From positions 1 to 8,907 of the forward strand of contig USJT01000035.1 in the NCBI GenBank assembly GCA_900555175.1: a stretch of DNA of 8,907 nt, in the 5' to 3' direction. The translations under genes and the position numbers were made by a program. The notes under the pieces are model-generated. The model was not told the DNA's origin, ran no database searches, and saw only the letters and a list, made by a program, of their open reading frames with translations. This stretch comes from an uncultured bacterium. GTDB taxonomy: Bacteria; Cyanobacteriota; Vampirovibrionia; Gastranaerophilales; Gastranaerophilaceae. Positions 1 to 6,380 of this stretch are shown here, one piece after another (the first letter of the stretch is position 1; each line of letters starts with the position of its first letter).

Positions 1-23
1 ATATGGCGGGTTAAGCGGCACGC

Positions 24-830
24 TTATTCGTCTTGTAATGATTCGTGGCCTGATTTGTGAGTTTTTAAAAGTACACCACGTTTTGATGTTTTGATAAACT
101 CAATCATTTTTTCAATGTATTCATTCATAGGAATTTCTGCTTTAATTTTTTCAATAGCCTGAGATGTATTGTATTCTTCAGAAATTAAAAGTTTAAATGC
201 TTCGTTTGTAGCTGTTCTGATTTCTTGAGGAACTCCTCTGCGTTTCATCGCAATAACGTTCAATCCGCGTGGAACAGGAGGTCTTCCTTCGCCTTTAGAG
301 TATGGCAAGATATCTTGACGTGAAGCAGAAAATCCGCTAATGATTGCCATATCACCAATTCTGATATTTTGGTGGAATACGCTCATTCCGCCGACAAATG
401 CGCCAAAACCGACATGAACGTGTCCGCCTAAAGTTACAAGGTTAGCCAAAATAACTTCATCAGCTAAAACGCAGTTATGAGCAACGTGAGACCCTACCAT
501 AAGTAAACATTTTTTACCAATTCTTGTAGTAAAGTCGCCGCAAGCTGCACCTCTGTGAACAGTAACATTTTCTTTAATAATTGTACCGTCACCGATTACA
601 ACTTTTGTCGGTTCGCCTTTGTAACCCAAGTCTTGAGGTTCTGAACCAATTGTTGCAAACGGAGAAATTGTGCAATCGTCGCCAATTTCTGCAAATTCAA
701 TGTGTGCATTTGAAATAACTCTTGTTCTGTGTCCGATTGTAACGTTTTCACCTATAACAACGTATGGTCCTATAATTGCGTCATCAGCAATTTTTGCTGT
801 CGGATGGATAATTGCGGTTTTGTCTATCAT
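24..830 (-). CDS. lpxA: Acyl-ACP--UDP-N-acetylglucosamine O-acyltransferase (LpxA)
   Basis: Cytoplasmic first enzyme of lipid A synthesis, moving a 3-hydroxyacyl chain from acyl carrier protein to the 3-OH of UDP-GlcNAc. The 268-residue protein (E. coli LpxA has 262) is a left-handed beta-helix acyltransferase: hexapeptide repeats (I-G-x-x-x-x type) fill residues about 5-165, followed by a helical C-terminal part. Family signatures are GSEPQDLGYKGEPT (62-75), ENVTVHRGA (87-95) and SHVAHNC (114-120), where His118 matches the catalytic His125 of E. coli; GGHVHVG and VFHQNIRIG follow. The ATG at 830 has a GAGGAA ribosome site five bases upstream. Unlike the usual fabZ-lpxA adjacency, the preceding gene is a 558-residue protein of unknown role, 89 bases away, so lpxA may be transcribed from its own promoter. 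Identification is secure. Confidence 0.97.
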   Translation of the reverse strand: MIDKTAIIHPTAKIADDAIIGPYVVIGENVTIGHRTRVISNAHIEFAEIGDDCTISPFATIGSEPQDLGYKGEPTKVVIGDGTIIKENVTVHRGAACGDFTTRIGKKCLLMVGSHVAHNCVLADEVILANLVTLGGHVHVGFGAFVGGMSVFHQNIRIGDMAIISGFSASRQDILPYSKGEGRPPVPRGLNVIAMKRRGVPQEIRTATNEAFKLLISEEYNTSQAIEKIKAEIPMNEYIEKMIEFIKTSKRGVLLKTHKSGHESLQDE

Positions 831-862
831 AATTTCCTCTCTTTTCTTTAACTATAAAAATT

Positions 863-868
863 ATTATA
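863..868 (-). promoter_or_regulatory. Possible -10 element for lpxA
   Basis: In the 89-base gap before lpxA the minus strand reads a perfect TATAAT, 32 bases before the lpxA ATG, which would give a leader of roughly 25 bases containing the GAGGAA ribosome site. No convincing -35 hexamer lies 16-18 bases upstream, so the call rests on the -10 box and position alone. In AT-rich DNA such a box can occur by chance. Confidence 0.35.
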
Positions 869-919
869 GTACAAAGCCAAAGAATTCTCTATATTTTAAT
901 ATTAATTTAATACGCAATT

Positions 920-2596
920 CTAAAAGTCGAACAGTTTTAATGTTTCTTTTGGCAAATTCATTGGTGCGCCATTTTTCCAGTTTGCATCTACATATTCGTA
1001 TGCAGAATCTAAGTGCTTTTCAAAATTATCAAATACTTTTTGGTTATGGTATTCTGCACATATTTGCAGCATGTAAGTATATACTTTTTGAGCTTCTTCG
1101 GCATTTAAAATTTTGCAAGACATATCTTTTTCAAATAGTGATGGCAAAGCACTAAATTGAAGCATTCTGTATAATTCTTGTTTTATTTTATTTGGTTTAT
1201 TGGTAATGTCTTTTTTCAAATCCAATAATCCTCGAATGGTTGCAAGATAATATGTATTTGCCATTTTAGAACTTTCGTCATTACTATCGCTATATGTGTC
1301 ATCTATAAATTTGATTGTATATTTGCTCAAGTTAGTTCTGTCTATATCATTTAATTCGCTTTTGTTCGGATAATATGTCATTTGAAAATTTATTTTTGAG
1401 GTATCAATGTTGTTTTCTTTTGCCCATTTGAAAAATTTCTCTTGAAATTTTTTAGGGGTTACATTGATAGGAAAAGACATTTCATTTTCTTCTTTTATTT
1501 TTTTCCAGGCATATTTCATATTTTTTGAAAATAATTTTTTTGCCCATTCATTTTCATTCCAAAATTTATGCATTAATTTAGAGGTTTTTTCAGACAATGT
1601 CATTGGAGTTGAAATTATCTCACTAATATTAAAATCTTTTGCTCCTTGTCTTTGCATATATTTAGAAAGTGTAGATTTTATTCTATCTGCTCCAAAAATA
1701 TTCCAAGCTTTATGTAATACTCGTCTTAATTCTTCAGCTTTGTCAGGGTTATCACGATAGAATTCTTTTTGTCTTTCAGACATATTGTAAATCCGTTCAG
1801 GATTTTCTTCGTAATATCTTTTCAAGCTTTCTGATATTTTTTGTCTATGTTCCGGAGAAAGTGGTCCCCGTTTTATATATACAGGTTCGCCTTGTTCATT
1901 TTGAGCTTTTCTATCCATAGCTTCAAGACGTTTTTCTGTCATTTCGCGTGTCAGACGTTCATTATATTGAGGGTCTGAAAATTTTAAGATGTGTCCGTAA
2001 TCTCTCTCAACTGTCGGAATATGTAGTTTTTTTATTGTGTGATACAAATCTGTTCCGTTTGTGTATTTTTTCAGGTCGTTGAGAGAAAATCCTTCTCCCC
2101 AATATAATTTTAAAAGCTGAAGTGATACATCTTCTTCAGGGTCAAAAAATTCTACTTCTCCTTTTTTAATTTTGCTGAAAATTGTATCTTTCCCAAATTC
2201 AACTTCATCATCTGATAAAACGTCTTTAAATTCAGGGAATTTTTCTTTCACTTCTTTAATTGATGTGCAATCTTTCAGGCTTGAATAGAATTTTTTATGA
2301 ATATCAATAAGAGTTTCACCTTTTTTATTTCCGCCTTCCAAAATCATTCCTGCCCATTCTCTGATATTTGGCGGGTATAGGTTTGATTTTTTTTGTGCAA
2401 GAATATCTAATCTTTCGATGGTTTTTGCAAGGTCAAGGCTGTATCCACCTGTGAATGCCAAATATTGTGCACTTGTCGGAAGTGGTAATTTTGTTTGAGG
2501 TAAAGGGGGGGTATTAGTATCTTGTGATTGTGTTTTATTATTGTGTTGAATATTTATTTTATTAATATTAAATGGGGTAATTTTTGTAATTTGCAT
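920..2596 (-). CDS. Uncharacterised 558-residue protein with HTH-like and NUMOD3-like segments
   Basis: I cannot name a function. The N-terminus (1-40) is low-complexity, rich in N, Q, T and P, and leads to YLAFTGGYSLDLAKTIERLD (45-64). Residues about 160-200 (LLKLYWGEGFSLNDLKKY, then LYHTIKKLHIPTVERDYG) look like a helix-turn-helix. Residues 244-262 (GPLSPEHRQKISESLKR) resemble NUMOD3, a helical DNA-binding module of GIY-YIG and HNH homing nucleases; similar charged, aromatic-ending helices recur at about 273-299, 335-347 and 350-367. No GIY-YIG, HNH or other nuclease motif, signal peptide or membrane segment is visible. The start at 2596 has AGGAGA about 11 bases upstream. The gene separates fabZ from lpxA and follows a terminator, so it looks like an insertion in an otherwise conserved cluster. 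I recall similar proteins in Gastranaerophilales. DNA binding is inferred from motif resemblance only. Confidence 0.85.
   Translation of the reverse strand: MQITKITPFNINKINIQHNNKTQSQDTNTPPLPQTKLPLPTSAQYLAFTGGYSLDLAKTIERLDILAQKKSNLYPPNIREWAGMILEGGNKKGETLIDIHKKFYSSLKDCTSIKEVKEKFPEFKDVLSDDEVEFGKDTIFSKIKKGEVEFFDPEEDVSLQLLKLYWGEGFSLNDLKKYTNGTDLYHTIKKLHIPTVERDYGHILKFSDPQYNERLTREMTEKRLEAMDRKAQNEQGEPVYIKRGPLSPEHRQKISESLKRYYEENPERIYNMSERQKEFYRDNPDKAEELRRVLHKAWNIFGADRIKSTLSKYMQRQGAKDFNISEIISTPMTLSEKTSKLMHKFWNENEWAKKLFSKNMKYAWKKIKEENEMSFPINVTPKKFQEKFFKWAKENNIDTSKINFQMTYYPNKSELNDIDRTNLSKYTIKFIDDTYSDSNDESSKMANTYYLATIRGLLDLKKDITNKPNKIKQELYRMLQFSALPSLFEKDMSCKILNAEEAQKVYTYMLQICAEYHNQKVFDNFEKHLDSAYEYVDANWKNGAPMNLPKETLKLFDF
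2505..2511 (-). repeat. C7 homopolymer in the 558-residue protein gene
   Basis: Seven consecutive C residues on the coding strand (G on the plus strand) cover codons 29-31 (Thr-Pro-Pro) of the 558-residue protein. The frame is open as read. A gain or loss of one base would truncate the protein near its N-terminus. Runs of this length are uncommon in such AT-rich DNA. Confidence 0.6.
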
Positions 2597-2652
2597 AATT
2601 TTATCTTTCTCCTGTGTGGGGTATAAAAACTGTGAAAAATTTTTTTTGCTAT

Positions 2653-2680
2653 AAAAAGCAGGTTTTATTTAAACCTGCTT
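2653..2680 (-). terminator. Intrinsic terminator after fabZ
   Basis: On the minus strand a perfect 10-bp stem (AAGCAGGTTT / AAACCTGCTT) with a five-base loop runs straight into a T tract (TTTTT including the last stem bases), 28 bases after the fabZ stop. This is the classic rho-independent form, oriented to end the rfaE2-to-fabZ transcript before the 558-residue protein gene. Confidence 0.85.
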
Positions 2681-2707
2681 AAAAATTTATAAAATTAAAA
2701 TTTAATC

Positions 2708-3160
2708 TTATTTTAGAGCAAATGTCATATCTGCTTCAACGCAAACTTTGCCATCAACTTTACCAACACCGTGAGCTTTGCAGATAGGGCCTTTTACTTT
2801 TGTAAGTTCAACTTCCATATCAAATCTGTCGCCAGGTCTTACGATATTTTTAAATCTTACACCGTCAACTCCTGCATAAAGAGTTAATTTACCTTTAAAT
2901 TGCGGCATTGTCATTAAGATAGGTGCTGAACATTGTGCCATAGCTTCTAATTGCAATACTCCAGGCATGATTGGGTTGTTTGGAAAATGACCTTGGAAGA
3001 ATTGTTCATTCATTGTCATATTTTTGTATCCTTTAGCGTATTTACCCGGAACACATTCTGTAATTCTGTCCACAAGTAGGAAAGGATAACGGTGAGGAAT
3101 CATACTCATAATTTGCATTGTGTCAAAGTGCAAAACTTCTTCTTTCATTTCTTCTGTCAT
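2708..3160 (-). CDS. fabZ: 3-hydroxyacyl-[acyl-carrier-protein] dehydratase FabZ
   Basis: Cytoplasmic hot-dog-fold dehydratase of type II fatty acid elongation, converting 3-hydroxyacyl-ACP to trans-2-enoyl-ACP. It competes with LpxA and LpxD for hydroxyacyl-ACP, which explains its common place in lipid A gene clusters. At 150 residues it has the usual length. Signatures are MIPHRYPFLLVDRI (20-33) and GHFPNNPIMPGVLQLEAMAQ (57-76), with His58 and Glu72 as the expected catalytic pair. The ATG at 3160 is 11 bases after the lpxC stop; the AAGGAG ribosome site overlaps that stop codon, so translation is probably coupled. A hairpin terminator follows the gene. Confidence 0.97.
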   Translation of the reverse strand: MTEEMKEEVLHFDTMQIMSMIPHRYPFLLVDRITECVPGKYAKGYKNMTMNEQFFQGHFPNNPIMPGVLQLEAMAQCSAPILMTMPQFKGKLTLYAGVDGVRFKNIVRPGDRFDMEVELTKVKGPICKAHGVGKVDGKVCVEADMTFALK

Positions 3161-3171
3161 ATTTATTCTCC

Positions 3172-3990
3172 TTATTTACATTCAATTAATTTATCTTTTA
3201 ACATTTTTGCAGTTTTAAGATGAACTGCATGTCCTGCTTCTTTTGCAAGAATTTGGCATTTCATATTTAACGGGTTTATTCCTGTTAAGTACAAATCTCC
3301 GATAAGATCTAAGATTTTGTGCTTAATCGGTTCTTTTTCCGAACGCAATTCTGAAGTGTAGCCTTCATCTTTCAAGCCCAAGGTATTTTCAATTGTAACC
3401 CCTTGTGCAAAACCGAGCATTTGGAATTTCTTCAGATCTTTATAAAATCCAAAAGTTCTTGCTTCAATAATTTCTTGTTTATTTTTAGGATTATACGCAA
3501 CCCATTGTCTTGTCAAATCAGGATGATCGTAATTTACTGCATAAGATATATAAAGCTCATTTGCAGGTAAAATTACAAGACTTGTTTTTCCGTTCAGGTA
3601 ATAAACAGGTTCTGATACCGTATAGTGTTTCGGTTTTGAAAATATATGTTTTTCAATTCCTGCTTTTTCAAAAAGTTCTACCCATTTTTTAGAACTTCCA
3701 TCAAGTGCCGGAACTTCCATCTCGTCCATACAAATATCAATGCTGTCTATTCCGCAAAAGGCTAAAGCTGATGTAAGATGTTCCGTTAACATAGCTTTTG
3801 CTTTGTTATTACCGAGCACTACGCAGTGATCTGTTGCAAGAACATTGTCAACACAAGCTTCAAACGGTTCTTCGCCTTTTATGAAATAGCGGATTTTACC
3901 TGTTTTTGACGGGAAAAAATTTACCGTACAAGGTTTATTTTTCATCAAGCCGTTGCCTGATATAGATGTTTCTTTAAGAATTGTGGTCAT
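3172..3990 (-). CDS. lpxC: UDP-3-O-acyl-N-acetylglucosamine deacetylase (LpxC)
   Basis: Cytoplasmic zinc amidase that removes the N-acetyl group from UDP-3-O-acyl-GlcNAc, the committed step of lipid A synthesis. From the ATG at 3990 it is 272 residues, slightly short against about 305 in E. coli, and divergent. Key residues are present: TEHLTSAL (69-76) with Glu70 and zinc ligand His71; EVPALDGSS (92-100); TFGFYKDL (179-186); [12 protein letters not shown] (222-233) with zinc ligands His224 and Asp228; and AGHAVH (252-257) with catalytic His254. The frame is open to a TTG at 4008, but the ATG, preceded by GAGGA about 11 bases upstream and giving the family's normal N-terminus ([13 protein letters not shown]), is preferred. 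The gene overlaps the end of lpxD by 17 bases. Confidence 0.95.
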   Translation of the reverse strand: MTTILKETSISGNGLMKNKPCTVNFFPSKTGKIRYFIKGEEPFEACVDNVLATDHCVVLGNNKAKAMLTEHLTSALAFCGIDSIDICMDEMEVPALDGSSKKWVELFEKAGIEKHIFSKPKHYTVSEPVYYLNGKTSLVILPANELYISYAVNYDHPDLTRQWVAYNPKNKQEIIEARTFGFYKDLKKFQMLGFAQGVTIENTLGLKDEGYTSELRSEKEPIKHKILDLIGDLYLTGINPLNMKCQILAKEAGHAVHLKTAKMLKDKLIECK

Positions 3991-5077
3991 GGTTAATATT
4001 GTCCTCAAATTCTTTTAAAAGCGGTTCGTATTTTCTGAATTTAGCAAAGATTTCTTGAGCATCTTTCATTGTTTTAAGTTGTTTGATGAAATCTTTTCTT
4101 GGCATTGCAGGAATACCTACAACGATTGATTTTTCAGGGAATGATTTTGTAACCCCTGCTTTTGCAGTGATAATTGTATCAGAACCGATTTCAATATGGT
4201 CTGCAAGACCTGCTTGACCTGCGATAACTACTCTGTCACCGATTACACAGCTTCCTGCAATTCCGACTTGTGAAACGATTAAACAGCCTTCGCCAATTTT
4301 GCAGTTATGACCTATCATTACCAAGTCGTCAATTTTTGTATTATTTCCGATTGTAGTATTTTCAATTGTACCTCTGTCAATTGTCGTATTTGCACCGATT
4401 TCAACATTGTTGCCTATTACAACTGAACCGATTGAAGGAATTTTAAAGATTACATGTTTTGTATTAGCTTCTTTAATTTCTCCATCTTTTCTTGCTTGTT
4501 CGATGTTGTCAGGATTTTCGGTTACAAAGCTGAAACCGTCAGCACCTAAAGATACTCCGTGGTGTAAGATTACATCATCACCAACTTGTACTCTGTCGCC
4601 GACATTTACATTTGCGTGGAAGAAGCAGTTTTTACCGATTTTTACACCGCCGCCGATATATGTATTTGCAGCAATTTTTGTGTTGTCACCGATAACCGCA
4701 TCATGTGAAATTACAACATTTGGTCCTATTTCAACGTTTTCTCCTAATTTAGCTGTTTCATCAACAACGGCTGTCGGATGAACTCCTTTGTATACTCTAG
4801 GTGCTACGTAAAATAAGTTTAGAAGTTTCATCATTGCTAATCTTGGTCTTTCAACTTCGATTGTTGTAAATCCGTCAATTTGAACTCCTAATGGTACAAG
4901 TGCAGCTTTTGCTTTAGATTTTGCAAGGTTTGCAATTTCTTCTTCGCCAAGTGCAAGTGCAAGTGTGTTTTCATCAGACAATAAAGGCGGTGCAATATGT
5001 GTAATTTTTACATCTTGTGCTTTAGTAAGCATACCACCTGTGATTTGTGTAATTTCTTCCAATGTAAAGGTTTTCAT
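3974..5077 (-). CDS. lpxD: UDP-3-O-acylglucosamine N-acyltransferase (LpxD)
   Basis: Third enzyme of lipid A synthesis: adds the second 3-hydroxyacyl chain, from ACP, to the amine produced by LpxC. The 367-residue protein has the N-terminal uridine-binding domain (about 1-95), a left-handed beta-helix of hexapeptide repeats (about 100-315) and a charged helical tail. Signatures are LGADGFSF (177-184), [12 protein letters not shown] (226-237) and [10 protein letters not shown] (250-259), with His257 matching the catalytic His239 of E. coli. Between GADGFSF and the next [10 protein letters not shown] there is a charged insert (about 185-210) that looks longer than in proteobacterial LpxD. A GGAG site seven bases before the ATG lies inside the upstream gene, whose stop overlaps this start by four bases (ATGA), implying coupled translation. 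Confidence 0.97.
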   Translation of the reverse strand: MKTFTLEEITQITGGMLTKAQDVKITHIAPPLLSDENTLALALGEEEIANLAKSKAKAALVPLGVQIDGFTTIEVERPRLAMMKLLNLFYVAPRVYKGVHPTAVVDETAKLGENVEIGPNVVISHDAVIGDNTKIAANTYIGGGVKIGKNCFFHANVNVGDRVQVGDDVILHHGVSLGADGFSFVTENPDNIEQARKDGEIKEANTKHVIFKIPSIGSVVIGNNVEIGANTTIDRGTIENTTIGNNTKIDDLVMIGHNCKIGEGCLIVSQVGIAGSCVIGDRVVIAGQAGLADHIEIGSDTIITAKAGVTKSFPEKSIVVGIPAMPRKDFIKQLKTMKDAQEIFAKFRKYEPLLKEFEDNINHDHNS

Positions 5078-5427
5078 ATATTTTCTCCTTTGTGTTTAAT
5101 AATTTTAGTCTTTTCATGAAGATTTGCTGCGTCATTCCAGATTTTCAAAATTGTATTGTGCAAATCGTTCCAATTCGGATTATTTAATTTTATCATTGAG
5201 ATTAAGTCTTCTTTTTTCAAATTGTCCAATTCTTTTTTGCGGATAATTGCTTCGGATATATCGTCATAATTTTCATAGTATGCAAGTTTGTTTGTTGAAA
5301 ATTCGTTTTTGTAAATATCATTTATTTTATTTTTTATTTCATGCATGTGCATTAATAGATTTGATGTTATGCCGATTATTAAATTTTCATCAGGTTTGTC
5401 AAAAACTATATAAACATATCCGCTCAT
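5074..5427 (-). CDS. GIY-YIG-like small protein with lost catalytic residues
   Basis: A 117-residue protein whose first 90 residues follow the short GIY-YIG (YhbQ/UPF0213-like) family by eye: YVYIV at 4-8, LIIGITS at 16-22 where the family has a YIGVTS-type motif, [15 protein letters not shown] at 47-61 and NPNWNDL at 83-89. The catalytic set appears to be gone: Tyr of YIG is Ile, the Arg of the usual KRxxEH segment is in MHMHEIK (26-32), and the Glu of the usual REKQ is Lys in IIRKKELD (61-68). The C-terminal 27 residues are an extra charged tail. It starts 36 bases after the rfaE2-like gene and shares ATGA with lpxD, so it is co-translated with lipid A genes. Family membership is likely; nuclease activity is doubtful and the role unknown. 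Confidence 0.85.
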   Translation of the reverse strand: MSGYVYIVFDKPDENLIIGITSNLLMHMHEIKNKINDIYKNEFSTNKLAYYENYDDISEAIIRKKELDNLKKEDLISMIKLNNPNWNDLHNTILKIWNDAANLHEKTKIIKHKGENI

Positions 5428-5463
5428 AATTTTATTTTTCTCTCTCCTTTTTTTGTAGAAGCT

Positions 5464-5928
5464 CTATGCTTTTTGCATTTTTTCGATTGTTTTTGTAGTT
5501 GATTTGCCTTCTACAAAGTCAATGAACTCTACTCTTGTTCCGTTTTTTCTCATAATATCAGCTTCAGGGAGAGTTTCCATAGTGTAATCCGCACCTTTTG
5601 TGTAAACATCAGGCTTCATTTCATCTAAGAGATCACGAGGACTATCCTCATCAAATAGTACAACATAATCTACGCATTTCAAAGCGCTTAATATTTCTGC
5701 GCGATCATTTTCATTGTTTATCGGTCTTGACGGGCCTTTGATACTTTTGACGGATTTGTCCGAATTTAACAAAACTATTAAAAAGTCTGCAAAAGATTTT
5801 GTTTTTTCTAAATATCTTACATGTCCGACATGCAAAATATCAAAACATCCGTTTGTTGTTACGACTGTTTTGCCTGAATGATGAATAACATCTATTAGTG
5901 TTTTGATATCTTCTCTTTTTACTAACAT
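5464..5928 (-). CDS. rfaE2: D-glycero-beta-D-manno-heptose 1-phosphate nucleotidyltransferase (RfaE2/HldE C-domain type)
   Basis: Cytoplasmic cytidylyltransferase-fold enzyme that activates heptose 1-phosphate with ATP to ADP-heptose for the LPS core. The 154-residue protein corresponds to the stand-alone C-terminal domain of HldE. Signatures are TNGCFDILHVGHVRYLE (25-41) containing the HxGH nucleotide-binding motif (33-36), GPSRPINNENDRAEIL (65-80), KGADY (111-115) and EGKSTTKTIE (140-149), close to the family's C-terminal G-x-STT motif. It opens the block leading into lpxD-lpxC-fabZ. The ribosome site is weak (AGGG just before the ATG). Some paralogues of this fold act on other sugar or glycerol phosphates, so the exact substrate is inferred from motifs and the lipid A context; a kinase partner (HldE N-domain type) is not in the window. 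Confidence 0.92.
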   Translation of the reverse strand: MLVKREDIKTLIDVIHHSGKTVVTTNGCFDILHVGHVRYLEKTKSFADFLIVLLNSDKSVKSIKGPSRPINNENDRAEILSALKCVDYVVLFDEDSPRDLLDEMKPDVYTKGADYTMETLPEADIMRKNGTRVEFIDFVEGKSTTKTIEKMQKA

Positions 5929-5949
5929 ATCCCTATACTCTTAAAACAT

Positions 5950-5955
5950 ATTGTA
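5950..5955 (-). promoter_or_regulatory. Possible -10 element for the rfaE2-lpx block
   Basis: The minus strand reads TACAAT 21 bases before the rfaE2-like ATG, five of six matches to the -10 consensus, downstream of the asd-side terminator where a new transcript would be expected to begin. No good -35 hexamer is present at the normal distance. The rest of the 220-base gap at 5929-6148 holds only the terminator and AT-rich sequence with no gene that I can support. Confidence 0.35.
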
Positions 5956-6094
5956 CCAAAAACAGGCAAGAAAGTAGTAAGGTTTTAACAAAAAGTAATA
6001 ATAAAATTTAAAGTGTGTTTGCTTTTTCAAGTGTTTGTGAAAATTTCAAATTTTAGAATTACTTTGAGATAAGCCAAAATTACATATAACAAAG

Positions 6095-6126
6095 CATAAA
6101 AATGCCTCAATAACGGCATTTTTATG
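6095..6126 (-). terminator. Hairpin terminator after the asd-small protein pair
   Basis: A perfect 12-bp inverted repeat (CATAAAAATGCC / GGCATTTTTATG) with an eight-base loop lies 22 bases after the stop of the small basic protein gene. The A and T runs belong to the stem, so it could work in both directions; the plus side is followed by TCTTTTTTC. Only minus-strand genes flank it, so its likely job is to end the asd transcript. Confidence 0.75.
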
Positions 6127-6148
6127 TCTTTTTTCATATATTTAAATA

Positions 6149-6379
6149 TTATATGTTTTTAGAAAATCCGCTTTCCCCAACTTTTGCTGCAGGATTTACA
6201 AAGCCTTTCAAGAATTTTGGTATTCTTCTGAATACTCTTGGTTGTTCTCCGTACTCTTTAAAGCCTGAATTTAATCTGTCATTAATCAATAATTGGCTTC
6301 TTTGTTTTGAAGGATTATTTATTACCGTTTTTGCCCAGCCTTTTGAGATGGGGGTAATTGTTAATTTTGATATTTGCAT
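6149..6379 (-). CDS. Small basic protein of unknown function, coupled to asd
   Basis: A 76-residue protein with no family that I recognise. It is strongly basic (14 Lys/Arg against 4 Asp/Glu), has no signal peptide or membrane segment, and ends in a K/R-, G- and P-rich stretch (VFRRIPKFLKGFVNPAAKVG). The ATG at 6379 begins one base after the asd stop, with GGAG ten bases upstream, so it should be translated by coupling with asd; the frame stays open up to a TTG at 6400 inside asd, which I judge less likely. Its first residues, MQISKLTITP, resemble those of the 558-residue protein (MQITKITPFN). A terminator follows. Reality as a gene is supported by spacing and the terminator rather than by homology. 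Confidence 0.65.
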   Translation of the reverse strand: MQISKLTITPISKGWAKTVINNPSKQRSQLLINDRLNSGFKEYGEQPRVFRRIPKFLKGFVNPAAKVGESGFSKNI

Positions 6380-6380
6380 T

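Noticed and set aside
12..26. Six-bp hairpin (TAAGCG / CGCTTA) overlapping the lpxA stop
   Set aside because: The stem is short, it overlaps the stop codon, and no T run follows on the minus strand before the window ends, so I do not call it a terminator.
670..1155. Plus-strand open frame across the start of lpxA and the end of the 558-residue gene
   Set aside because: It lies opposite two well-supported genes, has no recognisable domain and no good ribosome site; the same applies to plus-strand frames at 1464-1760, 3510-3692, 4407-4781, 5247-5429, 6153-6389, 6565-6780 and 8632-8871.
3991..4008. Upstream TTG start for lpxC at 4008
   Set aside because: The ATG at 3990 has a ribosome site and gives the normal family N-terminus; the TTG would add six residues without family support.
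24..5077. Repeated I-G-containing segments in lpxA and lpxD as DNA repeats
   Set aside because: They are the protein-level hexapeptide repeats of the beta-helix fold; the DNA copies are not identical and there is no CRISPR-like spacing.
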